Shown here: one piece after another, positions 53,272-64,000 of the stretch
Layout: every line of letters begins with the position of its first letter
Numbering within the stretch: the stretch's first letter is position 1
NCBI GenBank assembly: GCA_030550275.1
Contig: JAUQPR010000007.1
Span: 1 to 64,000 of the forward strand
Direction: 5' to 3'
Source: Bacteroidota bacterium
GTDB lineage: Bacteria; Bacteroidota; Ignavibacteria; Kapaibacteriales; HRBIN21
Length of the DNA: 64,000 nucleotides
Notes under the pieces: model-generated
Database searches by the model: none
What the model was told of the DNA's origin: nothing
What the model saw: the letters and a program-made list of their open reading frames with translations, nothing else
Program-made: the position numbers and the translations under genes

Positions 53272-55508
53272 TGCACACCGAGAGCGCTCCGATGCTTCAG
53301 ATGGCGCTGGAGCTGGGCTTGACCGAAGAGGAGTACGGGCGCGCGTGCCAGCTTCTGGGACGCGAGCCGAACGCAACGGAGCTGGGCATGTTCGCGGTCA
53401 TGTGGAGCGAGCACTGCAGCTACAAGAATTCGCTGCTGCTGCTGCGAACGCTCCCGCGCACCGGCGCCCGGGTCCTCACCGGCAACGAGAATGCGGGTCT
53501 GGTCGAGCTCGGCGATGGCTATGCGATCGCCTTCAAGATCGAAAGCCACAACCACCCCTCAGCCGTCGAGCCCTACCAAGGCGCCGCAACCGGCGTTGGA
53601 GGGATTCTGCGCGACATCTTCGCCACAGGCGCCCGTCCGATTGCTGTGCTCAACTCCCTGCGCTTCGGCGATCTGCGGCATCCACGCGTGCGCTACCTTG
53701 TGCGGGAGGTTGTCCGTGGCATCGGCGACTACGGCAACGCCTTCGGGGTGCCAACGGTGGGCGGAGAGGTCTACTTCATGCCCTGCTACACGGACAATCC
53801 GCTCGTGAACGCCTTGGCGGTGGGGATTGTGCGCACGGACCGGATCGTGCCGGCTGTGGCGCGGGGTGTTGGGAACTCGGTGATGCTCGTGGGCAGCCGC
53901 ACTGGGCGCGATGGCATACACGGGGCATCGCTCTTGGCATCGCGCACCTTCGGGGAGGACGGCACAGAGATGCGTCCCACCGTGCAGGTGGGCGATCCCT
54001 TTGCCGAGAAGCTGCTCTGGGAGGCGCTCCAGGAGATGATCCACGCCGGCGTCATCGCTGGAATGCAGGACATGGGGGCTGCGGGAATTTGCTGCTCAAC
54101 CGCGGAGATGAGCGCCCGTGGGCGGGTGGGCATGCGGATTGACCTGGATGCGGTTCCGCTGCGCTTCCCCGATATGAGCGCTTACGAGATCCTGCTCTCG
54201 GAGTCGCAGGAGCGCATGCTCGTCATTGTCCCGCGCGGGATGGAACCCCAAGCAGAGGCGATCTGCCGGAAATGGGGGGTGCTCATCAGCCGCATTGGGG
54301 AGATCACCGACGAAGCCGTGCTGCGCTACTACCGGCACGGGGAGCTGGTGGCGGAGCTTCCACCGTGGACCTTGGTCGCCGGTGAGGGAGCACCGGTCTA
54401 CGAGCGCCAAGCGCAGCAGCCCGCCTATATCGAGCAGCTCCGCGCCATTGTGCCAGAGGAGCTTCCCGAACCGCTCGCCCCAGAGGAGGCGTTCTGGAAG
54501 CTGCTCGGCGCTCCCAATATCGCCAGCAAGCGCTGGGTGTACGAGCAGTACGACCACCAGGTGCAGACCAATACGGTACTGCTGCCCGGCAGCGCCGATG
54601 CAGCGGTTCTGCGCCTCAAGGAGCTTCCTGGGCGCGGCATTGCTCTCAGCGTTGATGGCAATAGCCGCTACGTCTATCTCAATCCGTACCGCGGGGCGAT
54701 GATCGCGGTTGCCGAAGCCGCCCGCAATGTCGCCTGCGTGGGGGCTGAACCGGTAGCGGTGACAAATTGCTTGAACTTTGGCGACCCATACGACCCGGAG
54801 ATCTTCTGGCAGTTCCGCGAAGCGGTGTACGGCATGGGCGATGCCTGCCGAGCACTGGGGCTGCCCGTGACCGGCGGGAACGTGAGCTTCTACAACGAAT
54901 CCCCAACGGCGGCGATCTACCCAACGCCGGTCATCGGGATGCTGGGATTCCTGGAGGATGTTACCTGTGCTGTCGGCATGGGCGTGCGTCAGGAGGGCGA
55001 CCTTCTCCTCCTGGTCGGTCCGCAGCGGGCGGAGCTGGGAGGCTCGGAGTACCTGTGGGTGGTGCACGGAATGGTTGCTGGCGATGCCCCAACGCTGGAG
55101 CTGGCGGAGGAGCGCGCGCTGCAGCGCTTCCTGTTGGAGGCAGCACGCCGGCGCTGGATCCATTCCGCACACGACTGCGCCGAGGGCGGGCTGGCAATCT
55201 GCCTGGCAGAGAAGGCGATAGCCTCCCGCGGCGAACTGGGGCTCGATATCGCGCTCCCGTGGGAGCCTACGGCTGCCGTACTCTTCGGCGAAGCGCAGAG
55301 TCGGGTGGTCGTCAGTTGCGCACCGGAGCAGTTGCCGGAGCTGCAGGCGCTCTGCCGCGATTTGGGATTGCCGTGTGCCGAAATCGGACGAGTGGTTGCG
55401 CGCCGCTTCACCATCGCCGGTGTGCTGGAGACCTCCGTGGCGCAGCTACGGCAGCACTACGAGGAGGCACTTCCGCGTGCCCTCGAACAGGTGGCGCGCC
55501 TGGGATGA
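53271..55508 (+). CDS. purL: Phosphoribosylformylglycinamidine synthase subunit PurL
   Basis: 745 residues, the length of the small PurL that works with separate PurS and PurQ. Purine synthesis step 4, converting FGAR to FGAM with glutamine-derived ammonia and ATP. Motifs: [43 protein letters not shown] and the second half's [12 protein letters not shown]. purS and purQ are not in the window. It begins on the last base of the zinc-ribbon gene and ends overlapping coaE by 4 bases. Confidence 0.96.
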   Translation: MHTESAPMLQMALELGLTEEEYGRACQLLGREPNATELGMFAVMWSEHCSYKNSLLLLRTLPRTGARVLTGNENAGLVELGDGYAIAFKIESHNHPSAVEPYQGAATGVGGILRDIFATGARPIAVLNSLRFGDLRHPRVRYLVREVVRGIGDYGNAFGVPTVGGEVYFMPCYTDNPLVNALAVGIVRTDRIVPAVARGVGNSVMLVGSRTGRDGIHGASLLASRTFGEDGTEMRPTVQVGDPFAEKLLWEALQEMIHAGVIAGMQDMGAAGICCSTAEMSARGRVGMRIDLDAVPLRFPDMSAYEILLSESQERMLVIVPRGMEPQAEAICRKWGVLISRIGEITDEAVLRYYRHGELVAELPPWTLVAGEGAPVYERQAQQPAYIEQLRAIVPEELPEPLAPEEAFWKLLGAPNIASKRWVYEQYDHQVQTNTVLLPGSADAAVLRLKELPGRGIALSVDGNSRYVYLNPYRGAMIAVAEAARNVACVGAEPVAVTNCLNFGDPYDPEIFWQFREAVYGMGDACRALGLPVTGGNVSFYNESPTAAIYPTPVIGMLGFLEDVTCAVGMGVRQEGDLLLLVGPQRAELGGSEYLWVVHGMVAGDAPTLELAEERALQRFLLEAARRRWIHSAHDCAEGGLAICLAEKAIASRGELGLDIALPWEPTAAVLFGEAQSRVVVSCAPEQLPELQALCRDLGLPCAEIGRVVARRFTIAGVLETSVAQLRQHYEEALPRALEQVARLG

Positions 55509-56161
55509 GCGAGGAGGTCGTACTCGTTGCCCTGACCGGACCCCCAGGCAGCGGTAAGAGCACCGTTGCGGAGCTACTCCGCCAGCAGGGCATTCCAGTG
55601 CTGCAGGCGGACGCCATCGTGCACGAGCTGCTTGCAACCGACCCGGAGGTCCGGCAGCAGCTCCGAGAGCGCTTCGGCGCAGAGCTGTTCGACTCCAACG
55701 ACAGGGTGCGGACCGAGCTCTTGGCGGAGCGCATCTTCGGTCCGACGGTGCGCCATCGGCAGAACCGGGAGTTTGTGGAGGAGCTGCTGCATCCGAAGGT
55801 GCTGCAGCGCCTGAGTGACGGCATTGAGGAGTTGGTCCGGAGTGGGGAGCGCCTGATTGTGGTTGAGATCCCGCTGCTGTACGAGGTTGGGCTGGAAGAG
55901 GCGTTCGATTATGTTGTGCTGGTAGATGCGCCGCTTGCCGAGCGCCGCAGGCGCCTTGCCGAACGCGGCTGGAGCTGGCAGCAGCTCCGTGCTCGTATGG
56001 CTGCCCAATTGCCAGTGCAGCAGAAGCGGCAGCAAGCGGATTTTGTGCTGGATAACAGCGGTACACTGGAGGAGCTGCGCTCCAGCGTGGCATTCCTTGC
56101 CGAGCTCCTCCGAGCGCTGCCCTCCAGAATTGCCTTGGCGAAAGCGCGCGATGCATCGTAG
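55505..56161 (+). CDS. coaE: Dephospho-CoA kinase
   Basis: 218 residues. Last step of coenzyme A synthesis, phosphorylating the 3'-OH of dephospho-CoA. P-loop [10 protein letters not shown] (11-20), the DADxIVHEL-like ADAIVHELL segment, [11 protein letters not shown] and [17 protein letters not shown] are typical of CoaE. The start overlaps purL (ATGA). A short 15-base gap leads to the thioesterase gene. CoA supply and a CoA thioesterase side by side is a plausible functional pairing. Confidence 0.93.
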   Translation: MSEEVVLVALTGPPGSGKSTVAELLRQQGIPVLQADAIVHELLATDPEVRQQLRERFGAELFDSNDRVRTELLAERIFGPTVRHRQNREFVEELLHPKVLQRLSDGIEELVRSGERLIVVEIPLLYEVGLEEAFDYVVLVDAPLAERRRRLAERGWSWQQLRARMAAQLPVQQKRQQADFVLDNSGTLEELRSSVAFLAELLRALPSRIALAKARDAS

Positions 56162-56176
56162 CGGCTGCAGCAGGAG

Positions 56177-56638
56177 ATGAGGGCGGAGGTGCTCGGACAT
56201 ACTGCCGAAGTGCGCGTGCGGGTGACTCCGGAGATGGTGGCAGCTCTGGATGGCGTGGTGGTGCATCCGGTGTGTTCGACCTTCTGGATCGCCTACTACG
56301 CTGAGGTAGCGGCGCGGCGGGCAATCGAGCCCTTCTTCGAAGAGGGCGAGAATGCCATCGGGGCGGCACTGCACCTGGAGCACATTGCCATGGCGCCGGT
56401 AGGGAGTGAACTGCTTGTCCGTGCTGTTGTGGAGCGGACGGAGGGCAACCGCGTGTGGTGCCAGTGGGAAGCCTTTGCCGCCGGGCAGCGCATCGCGCAG
56501 GGGGAGCAGCTCCAGGTCATCCTGCCGCACGAGCGGATTCAAGCGCTGCTGCGCCAGGCGTACGAGCGAGCCGACCTGGAGCCACCTCCGCCGCATCCGA
56601 ATGTGCGTATTACCCGAGCAGGTGCGGATGCAGGTTGA
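56177..56638 (+). CDS. Hotdog-fold thioesterase, FlK-like
   Basis: 153 residues. It resembles the fluoroacetyl-CoA thioesterase FlK family. T35, E43 and H69 keep exactly the spacing of the FlK catalytic triad (T42, E50, H76), in HPVCSTFWIAYYAEVAARR and AALHLEHIAMAP. Most homologues do not act on fluoroacetyl-CoA; they probably hydrolyse other short acyl-CoAs, so the substrate is unknown. An AGGAG lies just before the ATG at 56177. The 3' end overlaps the FtsE-like gene by 11 bases. Confidence 0.82.
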   Translation: MRAEVLGHTAEVRVRVTPEMVAALDGVVVHPVCSTFWIAYYAEVAARRAIEPFFEEGENAIGAALHLEHIAMAPVGSELLVRAVVERTEGNRVWCQWEAFAAGQRIAQGEQLQVILPHERIQALLRQAYERADLEPPPPHPNVRITRAGADAG

Positions 56639-57308
56639 GCTGCAGGGCGTGAGCGTGTTCTACGAGCAGATACCCGCGCTGAACGACGTCAGCTTCACGC
56701 TCCCGCGCGGTGGGATGCTGCTGCTGACGGGTCCGACCGGTGCGGGGAAGACCACTGTGCTGCGGCTGCTGTACCGGGAGATTCGGGCAACGCGGGGCAA
56801 GGTCTGGGTGGATGGAGTCGAACTCTCGGCGCTGCCATACCGTGAGGTGCTGCGGTTACGCCGCCGCATGGGGATTGTCTTCCAGGACTGCCGCCTTGTG
56901 CCCTCGGAGGATGCTTACAGCAATGTGCTGCTGCCACTGCTGCTCCGCGGCATGCCTCGGCAGGAGGCACATCGGAGGACACTGGAGCTGTTCTCCGAGT
57001 TGGGCATCAGCTACCTCCGGCATCGCCTTCCCCAGCAGCTCTCCGGTGGAGAGGCGCAGTTGGTGGCGCTGGCGCGCGCTGTGGCGCATTCTCCGGAGCT
57101 GCTGCTGGCAGACGAGGTGACAGGGAACCTGGAGCCGAACTCGGCGCGGATGGTCGTGCAATTCCTGCAGCGCGTGCATGCAGCCGGAACGACCGTGATC
57201 GTTGCCACCCATGCACAGGAGGTGATCCAAGCGCTTGCCCCTGTTGCCCTGCTTGTCGAGCTACGCGATGGGGTGCTCGTCAGCTCCAGTGCCTCAGTTG
57301 AGCTGTGA
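56628..57308 (+). CDS. FtsE-like ABC transporter ATP-binding protein
   Basis: 226 residues. Walker A GPTGAGKTT (35-43), Q-loop VFQDCRLVPSEDAYSNVLLPLL, signature LSGGEAQLVALARAV and Walker B LLLADEVTGNLEP. The VxxED-type Q-loop region and length fit FtsE, which with FtsX controls peptidoglycan hydrolases at the divisome. The normally strict DEPTGNLD has become DEVTGNLE. FtsX is not adjacent: the next gene is convergent and overlaps the end by 15 bases. LolD/MacB-type ATPases are alternatives. Confidence 0.8.
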   Translation: MQVELQGVSVFYEQIPALNDVSFTLPRGGMLLLTGPTGAGKTTVLRLLYREIRATRGKVWVDGVELSALPYREVLRLRRRMGIVFQDCRLVPSEDAYSNVLLPLLLRGMPRQEAHRRTLELFSELGISYLRHRLPQQLSGGEAQLVALARAVAHSPELLLADEVTGNLEPNSARMVVQFLQRVHAAGTTVIVATHAQEVIQALAPVALLVELRDGVLVSSSASVEL

Positions 57309-58601
57309 AGCCTCCGGGAGCAGCTCTACGCGTATCTCCACGCGTCGGTTCTGCCGGCGTGCCTCTGGTGTTGTTCCTGGAACGGCGGGGCGCTCCTTGC
57401 CGTAGGCGTGAATGGTAAGGCGCTCTCGGGCGATGCCGGAGCGTACAAGCAGCTCTGCCACCGTTTGGGCGCGCTGCTGTGAGAGCTTCAGATTGTACGA
57501 GTGCGACCCCACATCGTCGGTGTGCCCGGCGACGAGGATCCGCCGAACCTGTTGGAGCGGGAGCTGGGCGAGGAATTCCCGCAAGCGCTGCTGCTCCTGT
57601 GGAGGCAGCTCCCAGCGGGCAAACTCAAAGTAGAGCTGGAGCTCGCGAACGCTTGCAGCGGCGGGGGGCGGTGGGAGCGGTCGGAGTGAATCGGCTAAGC
57701 AGACAACGTAGATGCTCGCCTGGCGCGTGATGGGGTCAATCGAGGCGATGTAGGCAGAATCCCCCCGCACGGTCAGGCTGATGCTGGCTTCATCTCCGCT
57801 GGTGTTGACCTGGGGTCCGAGATTGACCGGCGAGCTCCAGTGCTTCCACGTGCTATCCAGCCGTCGGCTCATGAAGAGGTCCATCCCACCAAATCCCCGA
57901 TGACCGGTCGAGAAGAAGTACAGCGTCACCCCATCGGGCGCCAAGTATGGGGAGCCCTCCATGCCGGAGGTGTTGATGGTGGGACCGAGATTCTCCGGTT
58001 CGCTCCACGTGCCGGTGAGGGTGTCCAAGTGGGAGGCGTAGAGATCGAGCCCGCCGTAGGAGTCCAGCCGTTGCAGCGCCAGGATGAGTGTGCGCCGGTC
58101 GGGCGACCAGGTGGCGTAGTAGTGCTGCGAGAGGTTGTAGAAGTTGCGAATCCGCAACGGCGTGGGGAAGCTCCAGCCGCTGTCGGTCCAGCGGCTCACG
58201 GAGAAGCCCGTCTGCTTTGTGCCATCGGGGCGGTAGATGCCGAAGACGAGCGCTTCGGTGCCATCGGGCGAGAGGGCGCACAGGACGTCGCTTCCCGGGG
58301 TATTGAGCGGTGGACCGAGGTTCTTCAGCTCGGAGAAGGAGCCATTGGGGAGGCGCTCGGCGTACCAGATCTCATCGGGATCGCGGATGCCGCCGGTGTT
58401 CTCCGGATGGTGTTTGCGGTCAAGGTAGAGCCGCCGACCGTCCGGGGAGAGCAGCGGCAGGATGGTGAGCGGATGGCTGTTGATGTGTTCGGACAGGCGC
58501 TCTTTGCAGCCAATTTGAGGGGGCTGCCCCAGGGCAATTGGAGGGAGAAGCCCCAGGAGGCACGCAAGCATCGGAAGGCTGGGCTTACCACTCATCGGCA
58601 T
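57294..58601 (-). CDS. PD40 beta-propeller/OmpA-domain outer-membrane protein
   Basis: 435 residues from the ATG at 58601 (58595 also possible). A signal peptide (LACLLGLLPPIALG) leads to about 280 residues of WD40-like PD40 repeats (LLSPDGRRLYLDRK, LSPDGTEALVF, YLAPDGVTLYFFS, NLGPTINTSGMEG). The C-terminus is an OmpA-type peptidoglycan-binding domain (LYFEFARWELPPQ, AGHTDDVGSHSYNLKLSQQRA, NRRVEIRVEL). The layout resembles PorE-like T9SS accessory proteins without the TPR part. An envelope anchor role is likely. It overlaps recX by 17 bases. Confidence 0.87.
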   Translation of the reverse strand: MPMSGKPSLPMLACLLGLLPPIALGQPPQIGCKERLSEHINSHPLTILPLLSPDGRRLYLDRKHHPENTGGIRDPDEIWYAERLPNGSFSELKNLGPPLNTPGSDVLCALSPDGTEALVFGIYRPDGTKQTGFSVSRWTDSGWSFPTPLRIRNFYNLSQHYYATWSPDRRTLILALQRLDSYGGLDLYASHLDTLTGTWSEPENLGPTINTSGMEGSPYLAPDGVTLYFFSTGHRGFGGMDLFMSRRLDSTWKHWSSPVNLGPQVNTSGDEASISLTVRGDSAYIASIDPITRQASIYVVCLADSLRPLPPPPAAASVRELQLYFEFARWELPPQEQQRLREFLAQLPLQQVRRILVAGHTDDVGSHSYNLKLSQQRAQTVAELLVRSGIARERLTIHAYGKERPAVPGTTPEARRQNRRVEIRVELLPEASQLN

Positions 58602-59229
58602 CCGGTGTGGTATGGGGGAAGAGCTCTCGCAGCAGTTTTCCGATGAGGGAAGCCGGAAAGCCCTGGCGTGCCAGGTAGCCTGCAACCGCACGGCGCTGCT
58701 TATCGGCGGGCTGGGCAGCAAGGAGTCGGAGCTTCCGCTGGGCGGCGCGGCGGGCTTGTTCGTAGACGAGCTCTTCGGGGAGAAGCTCTGCGGCGATGCT
58801 TTGCGCCAGTGCTGGCTCGATTCCCCGGCGGCGCAGCTCCAGCTCCAGTTGCAGTGCGGATGCGGCTTTGCGGCGTATCAGGCTCTGGGCAAATTCCCGG
58901 GCGTAGGCAGCGTCATCGAGGTAGCCCTCGCGCTCCAGTGCATTGAGTACGTCCTCCACCAGCTCAGCCGGTGCAGAAGCGCGCCGGAGGAGTTTGCGGC
59001 GGAGCTCTGCCCGGGAGTGCGCTCGGCGAGCCAGGAAGCGCAGCGCAGCCGTTCGGAGATGCCAACGCTGTGTGGCGCGCTCAAGTTCGGCAAGCTGTTC
59101 GGGGCTCAACTCATCACCTTTGCGGAGCCGGAAGTCCGCAACGATCGGGAGCGGGCAGCGCAGGAGCTCCCCCGTGTCTGTGAGGATGGAGCAGGAGTTG
59201 CCCTCGCGCCGAATCCGCACAATCCGCAT
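58585..59229 (-). CDS. recX: Regulatory protein RecX
   Basis: 214 residues. RecX proteins bind and limit RecA filaments. The family's helical repeats are visible: RAHSRAELRRKLLRRA, GYLDDAAYAREFAQSLIRRKAAS, and LELRRRGIEPALAQSIAAEL. A first domain of about 60 residues precedes them. recA itself lies 53 kb away in the window, not adjacent as in many bacteria. The ATG at 59229 is chosen as the start of the conserved N-terminus. It is 58 bases after the glutamine synthetase stop. Confidence 0.88.
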   Translation of the reverse strand: MRIVRIRREGNSCSILTDTGELLRCPLPIVADFRLRKGDELSPEQLAELERATQRWHLRTAALRFLARRAHSRAELRRKLLRRASAPAELVEDVLNALEREGYLDDAAYAREFAQSLIRRKAASALQLELELRRRGIEPALAQSIAAELLPEELVYEQARRAAQRKLRLLAAQPADKQRRAVAGYLARQGFPASLIGKLLRELFPHTTPDADEW

Positions 59230-59287
59230 CGGGCTCGGTGTGCTGTCCGAGCGTAGAGACGCGGCAGCAGGGGACTCCGTGCCCTGC

Positions 59288-61474
<2,187 letters not shown>

Positions 61475-61504
61475 GGCACGGAACCGAGGATGTGGAACAT
61501 ACGC

Positions 61505-61972
61505 CTATCGGAGCGGAAGGGCAAAGGTCTCGACATGAGTGGAGAGCACCAGGCTTGTAAGCGTGCGCCGGACACCGGGCCAGCGCTGGATCTCCGAGAG
61601 GAGCTGCTCCAGGGCAGCTGTATCGTGCACCCGCACCTTGAGCAGGTGCGAGGGCTCACCCGTGACGGCATGGCATTCCAGAATCTCCGCGCGCCGCTTG
61701 CAGCGGGCGATAAATTCGGCGTAGTGCACGCTAGATTCGACCAGCACGAACACAAACGCGGTGATGTCGTAGCCGAAGGCTTTGGGGTTGAGCTTGGTGA
61801 AGTAGCCCTCGATGACGCCCTGCTGCTCCAGCTTGCGCAGGTGCTCGCGCACGGCAGCAAGGGAGAGTCCAACGGCTTTTGCGATGTCGCTGAGCGAGAG
61901 GCGGGCGTTGCGCTGCAAAAGTGCACAGATTTTGCGGTCGGTTTCCTTCACTTCTGCGGTTTGACGCGGCAT
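61505..61972 (-). CDS. Lrp/AsnC-family transcriptional regulator
   Basis: 155 residues. N-terminal helix-turn-helix (DRKICALLQRNARLSLSDIA, AAVREHLRKLEQQGVIEGY) and a C-terminal ligand-binding RAM domain. Members sense amino acids and bind DNA as octamers. Being the first gene before glnN suggests control of nitrogen assimilation. The frame is open further upstream to 62158, but the ATG at 61972 is chosen because the promoter box and AT-rich tract at 62003-62020 lie within the would-be extension. Confidence 0.92.
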   Translation of the reverse strand: MPRQTAEVKETDRKICALLQRNARLSLSDIAKAVGLSLAAVREHLRKLEQQGVIEGYFTKLNPKAFGYDITAFVFVLVESSVHYAEFIARCKRRAEILECHAVTGEPSHLLKVRVHDTAALEQLLSEIQRWPGVRRTLTSLVLSTHVETFALPLR

Positions 61973-62002
61973 TTCCTGCGTAAATGCGCCAATTGACCGG
62001 CG

Positions 62003-62010
62003 CAAAACTA
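62003..62010 (-). promoter_or_regulatory. Bacteroidota-type promoter (TTG-N16-TAGTTTTG) for the lrp-glnN-recX operon
   Basis: TAGTTTTG on the minus strand, 30 bases before the ATG at 61972. A TTG occurs 16 bases upstream (62027-62029), close to the known -33 spacing, and the A/T-only tract lies between. The remaining gap to polA (62011-62154) shows no gene or clear terminator. Confidence 0.65.
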
Positions 62011-62154
62011 AAAAATTTTTGATTCCCAACGCGGCGCAACCGGAGCCTCTCTGGGCTTTCTCAGGAAGCTCCAGAAGGGGCGGCAGAGAGGATGGCGGCG
62101 CCCAGCCACACGGGGCAGCGCTTGCCACTGTTGGAGGTCGGACAGGTGCAGCGG

Positions 62155-64000
62155 TCAATGCGCCTCGTCCCAGTTCCGCCCGATGCCGATCTCCACGACG
62201 ACGGGGACCTCGCCCAGGGAGAGGGCTTGCTGCATCTCCGTGCGCACCAGCTCTTCGACGGCGGAGAGTTCGCGCTCGGGAACCTCGAAGAGGAGCTCGT
62301 CGTGGACCTGCAGGAGCATCATGGTGCGGAACCGTTCCGAACGGAGCTGTCGGTGGATGGCGATCATTGCCCGCTTCATCATATCGGCAGCCGAGCCCTG
62401 GATTGGGGCGTTGATGGCAGCGCGCTCGGCTGCGGCGCGCACGGTCTGGTTCTTGCTCGTGATGGTGGGAAAGTAGCGGCGCCGTCCGCAGAGGGTCTCC
62501 ACGTAGCCCAGCCGACGGGCGCGTTCGAGCGTCTCCTCCATGTAGCGCCGGATGCCGGGGTAGCGTTCGAAGTACTGCTCGATGATACGGTGGGCTTCAC
62601 TCTTGGGGATGCCCAGGCGCTGGGCAAGCCCGTAGGGCTGCAACCCGTACATGATGCCGAAGTTGACCACCTTTGCCGCGCGGCGCATCTCCGGGGTGAC
62701 CTGCTCGACGGGGACACCGAAGAGGGCAGCGGCGGTGGCGGCATGGATATCGTGCCCGGCTTTGAAGGCGTTCACCAATCCGGGGTCGCCGCTCATGTAC
62801 GCCATGATACGCAGCTCGATCTGCGAATAGTCGGCGGAGAGGAGCACGGTATCGGGATACTGGGCGATGAAGGCGCGGCGGATTTCGCGCCCTCGCTCTC
62901 CGCGAACCGGGATGTTCTGCAGGTTGGGGTTGCTCGAGGAGAGGCGCCCCGTGCTGGTGGCAGCTTGGTTGTACGTGGTGTGGATGCGCCCAGTGCGCGG
63001 ATTGATGAGCGCCGGCAGCGCTTCGATGTAGGTGGACAGCAGCTTCCCCAATTGGCGATACTCCAGGATGAGCCCCGCGATGGGATAGCTGGGGGCAAGC
63101 TCGGAGAGGACCGAGACATCTGTGCTGTAGCCGGTCTTGGTCTTTTTGAGCACGGGCAGGTGCAGCCTCTCAAAGAGGACTTCGCCGAGCTGCTTGGGGG
63201 AGTCAATGTTGAACTCTGTGCCGGCTTCAGCATAGATGCGCTGGCGAAGCTGCTCCAGTTGTGCGCGGAATTGCTCGCCGAGCTCCCGCAGCACTGTCAC
63301 GTCCACGGCGATGCCGTTGTACTCCATCTGCGCCAGCACCTCGACCAAGGGGAATTCGAGCTGCTCGGCAAGTTGCCAGAGTCCTTGCGTGTGCAGCTCC
63401 TGGGAGAGCCGAGCGCACAACCGGAGGATGAGCTCGAGCCGTGAAGCACTGCCTTCGCGCTCAGCCGCGCCCTCCGGTGGGGAACTCAACCGCACGGAGA
63501 GCCACTTGTGGGCAAGCGCCTGGAGGGTGTGCTGCTCATCGGGATTGAGCACGTAGCTGGCGAGCATCGTATCGAAGCCGATGGACTGCAGCTCGATACC
63601 GTAGCGCTTGAGCAGAAGGGCGAAGGGCTTGAGGTTGTGTCCGTACTTTGGCAGCGTTGGGGATTCCAGCAACGGCTTGAGCTGCTGCAGGACCCATTCG
63701 GCGGGAAAGCCTCCGCCGTGCCCGCCGGCGGCAAAGAGAGTGGGCTGGGGCGAGAGCAGCTCACCCCCAGGAGAGATGGGGATGAAGTAGGTGCGACCGG
63801 GTTCGGTGGCAAGCGCGATGCCGAGCAGTTCGGCGCGCCAGGGGTTGGCATCGGAGAGCTCCGGTTCGATCCCCAGGCGGGGAGCCGAGCGCAGTTCAGC
63901 GCACAGTTGCGCAAGTTGTGCCGGCGAGCTGATGAGGACGGGCTCGGTCAAAGAGAGCACGGCTGCGGAATCGCGCCGGCGGTGCTGCAGTTCGGGGATA
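62155..64000 (-). CDS. polA: DNA polymerase I, C-terminal part (N-terminus outside window)
   Basis: The frame is open to the window edge. About 615 residues are visible, lacking the 5'-nuclease domain. Polymerase motifs are intact: A (LLSADYSQIELRIMAYMSGD), B (RRAAKVVNFGIMYG) and C (LLQVHDELLFEVPE). In the 3'-5' exonuclease-like domain the first motif reads GIEPE instead of DxE and other metal ligands are not evident. Proofreading is probably lost, as in Taq-type enzymes. Motif B keeps F rather than Y at the ddNTP-discriminating position. The gene ends 183 bases before the lrp ATG. Confidence 0.93.
   Translation of the reverse strand, partial: IPELQHRRRDSAAVLSLTEPVLISSPAQLAQLCAELRSAPRLGIEPELSDANPWRAELLGIALATEPGRTYFIPISPGGELLSPQPTLFAAGGHGGGFPAEWVLQQLKPLLESPTLPKYGHNLKPFALLLKRYGIELQSIGFDTMLASYVLNPDEQHTLQALAHKWLSVRLSSPPEGAAEREGSASRLELILRLCARLSQELHTQGLWQLAEQLEFPLVEVLAQMEYNGIAVDVTVLRELGEQFRAQLEQLRQRIYAEAGTEFNIDSPKQLGEVLFERLHLPVLKKTKTGYSTDVSVLSELAPSYPIAGLILEYRQLGKLLSTYIEALPALINPRTGRIHTTYNQAATSTGRLSSSNPNLQNIPVRGERGREIRRAFIAQYPDTVLLSADYSQIELRIMAYMSGDPGLVNAFKAGHDIHAATAAALFGVPVEQVTPEMRRAAKVVNFGIMYGLQPYGLAQRLGIPKSEAHRIIEQYFERYPGIRRYMEETLERARRLGYVETLCGRRRYFPTITSKNQTVRAAAERAAINAPIQGSAADMMKRAMIAIHRQLRSERFRTMMLLQVHDELLFEVPERELSAVEELVRTEMQQALSLGEVPVVVEIGIGRNWDEAH

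Noticed and set aside
62031-62154. Terminator after polA (GAGC...GCTC near 62045-62075)
   Set aside because: Only a 4-base stem with a long loop and no following T-run directly at its base, so not supportable.
61973-62158. N-terminal extension of the Lrp/AsnC gene up to 62158
   Set aside because: The frame is open, but the extension covers an AT-only tract and a promoter-like box, and adds 62 residues not found in the family.

Overview
The window is 64 kb of compact, GC-rich bacterial chromosome (about 60% GC or slightly more by eye) carrying 57 protein genes and one tRNA gene. No intergenic gap exceeds about 195 bases. I see no insertion sequence, prophage, integrase, CRISPR array or rRNA.

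The organism looks like a member of the Bacteroidota/Chlorobiota/Ignavibacteriota group, most like the Kapabacteria (OPB56-type) branch. Four things point there. Five secreted proteins end in a type IX secretion (T9SS)-like C-terminal sorting domain. A recurring AT-rich TAnnTTTG box, the known Bacteroidota -7 promoter element, stands 20-40 bases before starts of transcription units. Glutamine synthetase is type III (GlnN). Many lineage-typical secreted proteins are present (Ig-like, BNR/YCF48, FN3-like, PD40-OmpA). The phylum call is inference.

Layout. 1-2530: two Ig-domain T9SS cargo genes, each followed by an intrinsic terminator. 2530-4730 (-): methyltransferase, OsmC-like protein and ferritin-like/VIT1 fusion, divergent from recA (4924). 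5994-8099 (-): DUF4149-like membrane protein and VWA protein. 8212-11661: thiolase and two secreted proteins. 11717-18843: the Fe-S block sufB-C-D-S-U, then a cysteine-free A-type-carrier domain fused to a MIP18/SufT domain, a 2Fe-2S ferredoxin, an IscR-like Rrf2 regulator and a canonical SufA/IscA. SOD follows at 18880, then a response regulator coupled to an APH-like/AAA kinase. 21949-27637: a 1389-residue secreted protein, endonuclease V, rpsT overlapping tRNA-Arg(ACG), and an FN3-like protein. 27637-36832: TPR protein, sucD, ndk, Nudix, a pair of exported paralogues, a GAF/degenerate-GGDEF protein and RNase R. 36818-39459 (-): site-2 protease and lysS. 39572-42949: trxA, pterin dehydratase, enolase and phosphohexomutase. 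42946-43953 (-): threonine-dehydrogenase-like epimerase. 44037-52909: smc, a secreted protein, murE, an M1 aminopeptidase with sorting domain, and a class V aminotransferase. 52963-57308: zinc ribbon, purL, coaE, FlK-like thioesterase and an FtsE-like ATPase. 57294-64000 (-): PD40-OmpA, recX, GlnN, Lrp/AsnC and the 3' part of polA.

Genes are packed into translationally coupled runs with TGATG/ATGA junctions or short overlaps. Three convergent pairs overlap tail to tail, leaving no room for a terminator. The most distinctive items are the A-type-carrier/MIP18 fusion inside the suf block, the rpsT/tRNA-Arg overlap, and the set of AT-rich -7 boxes.
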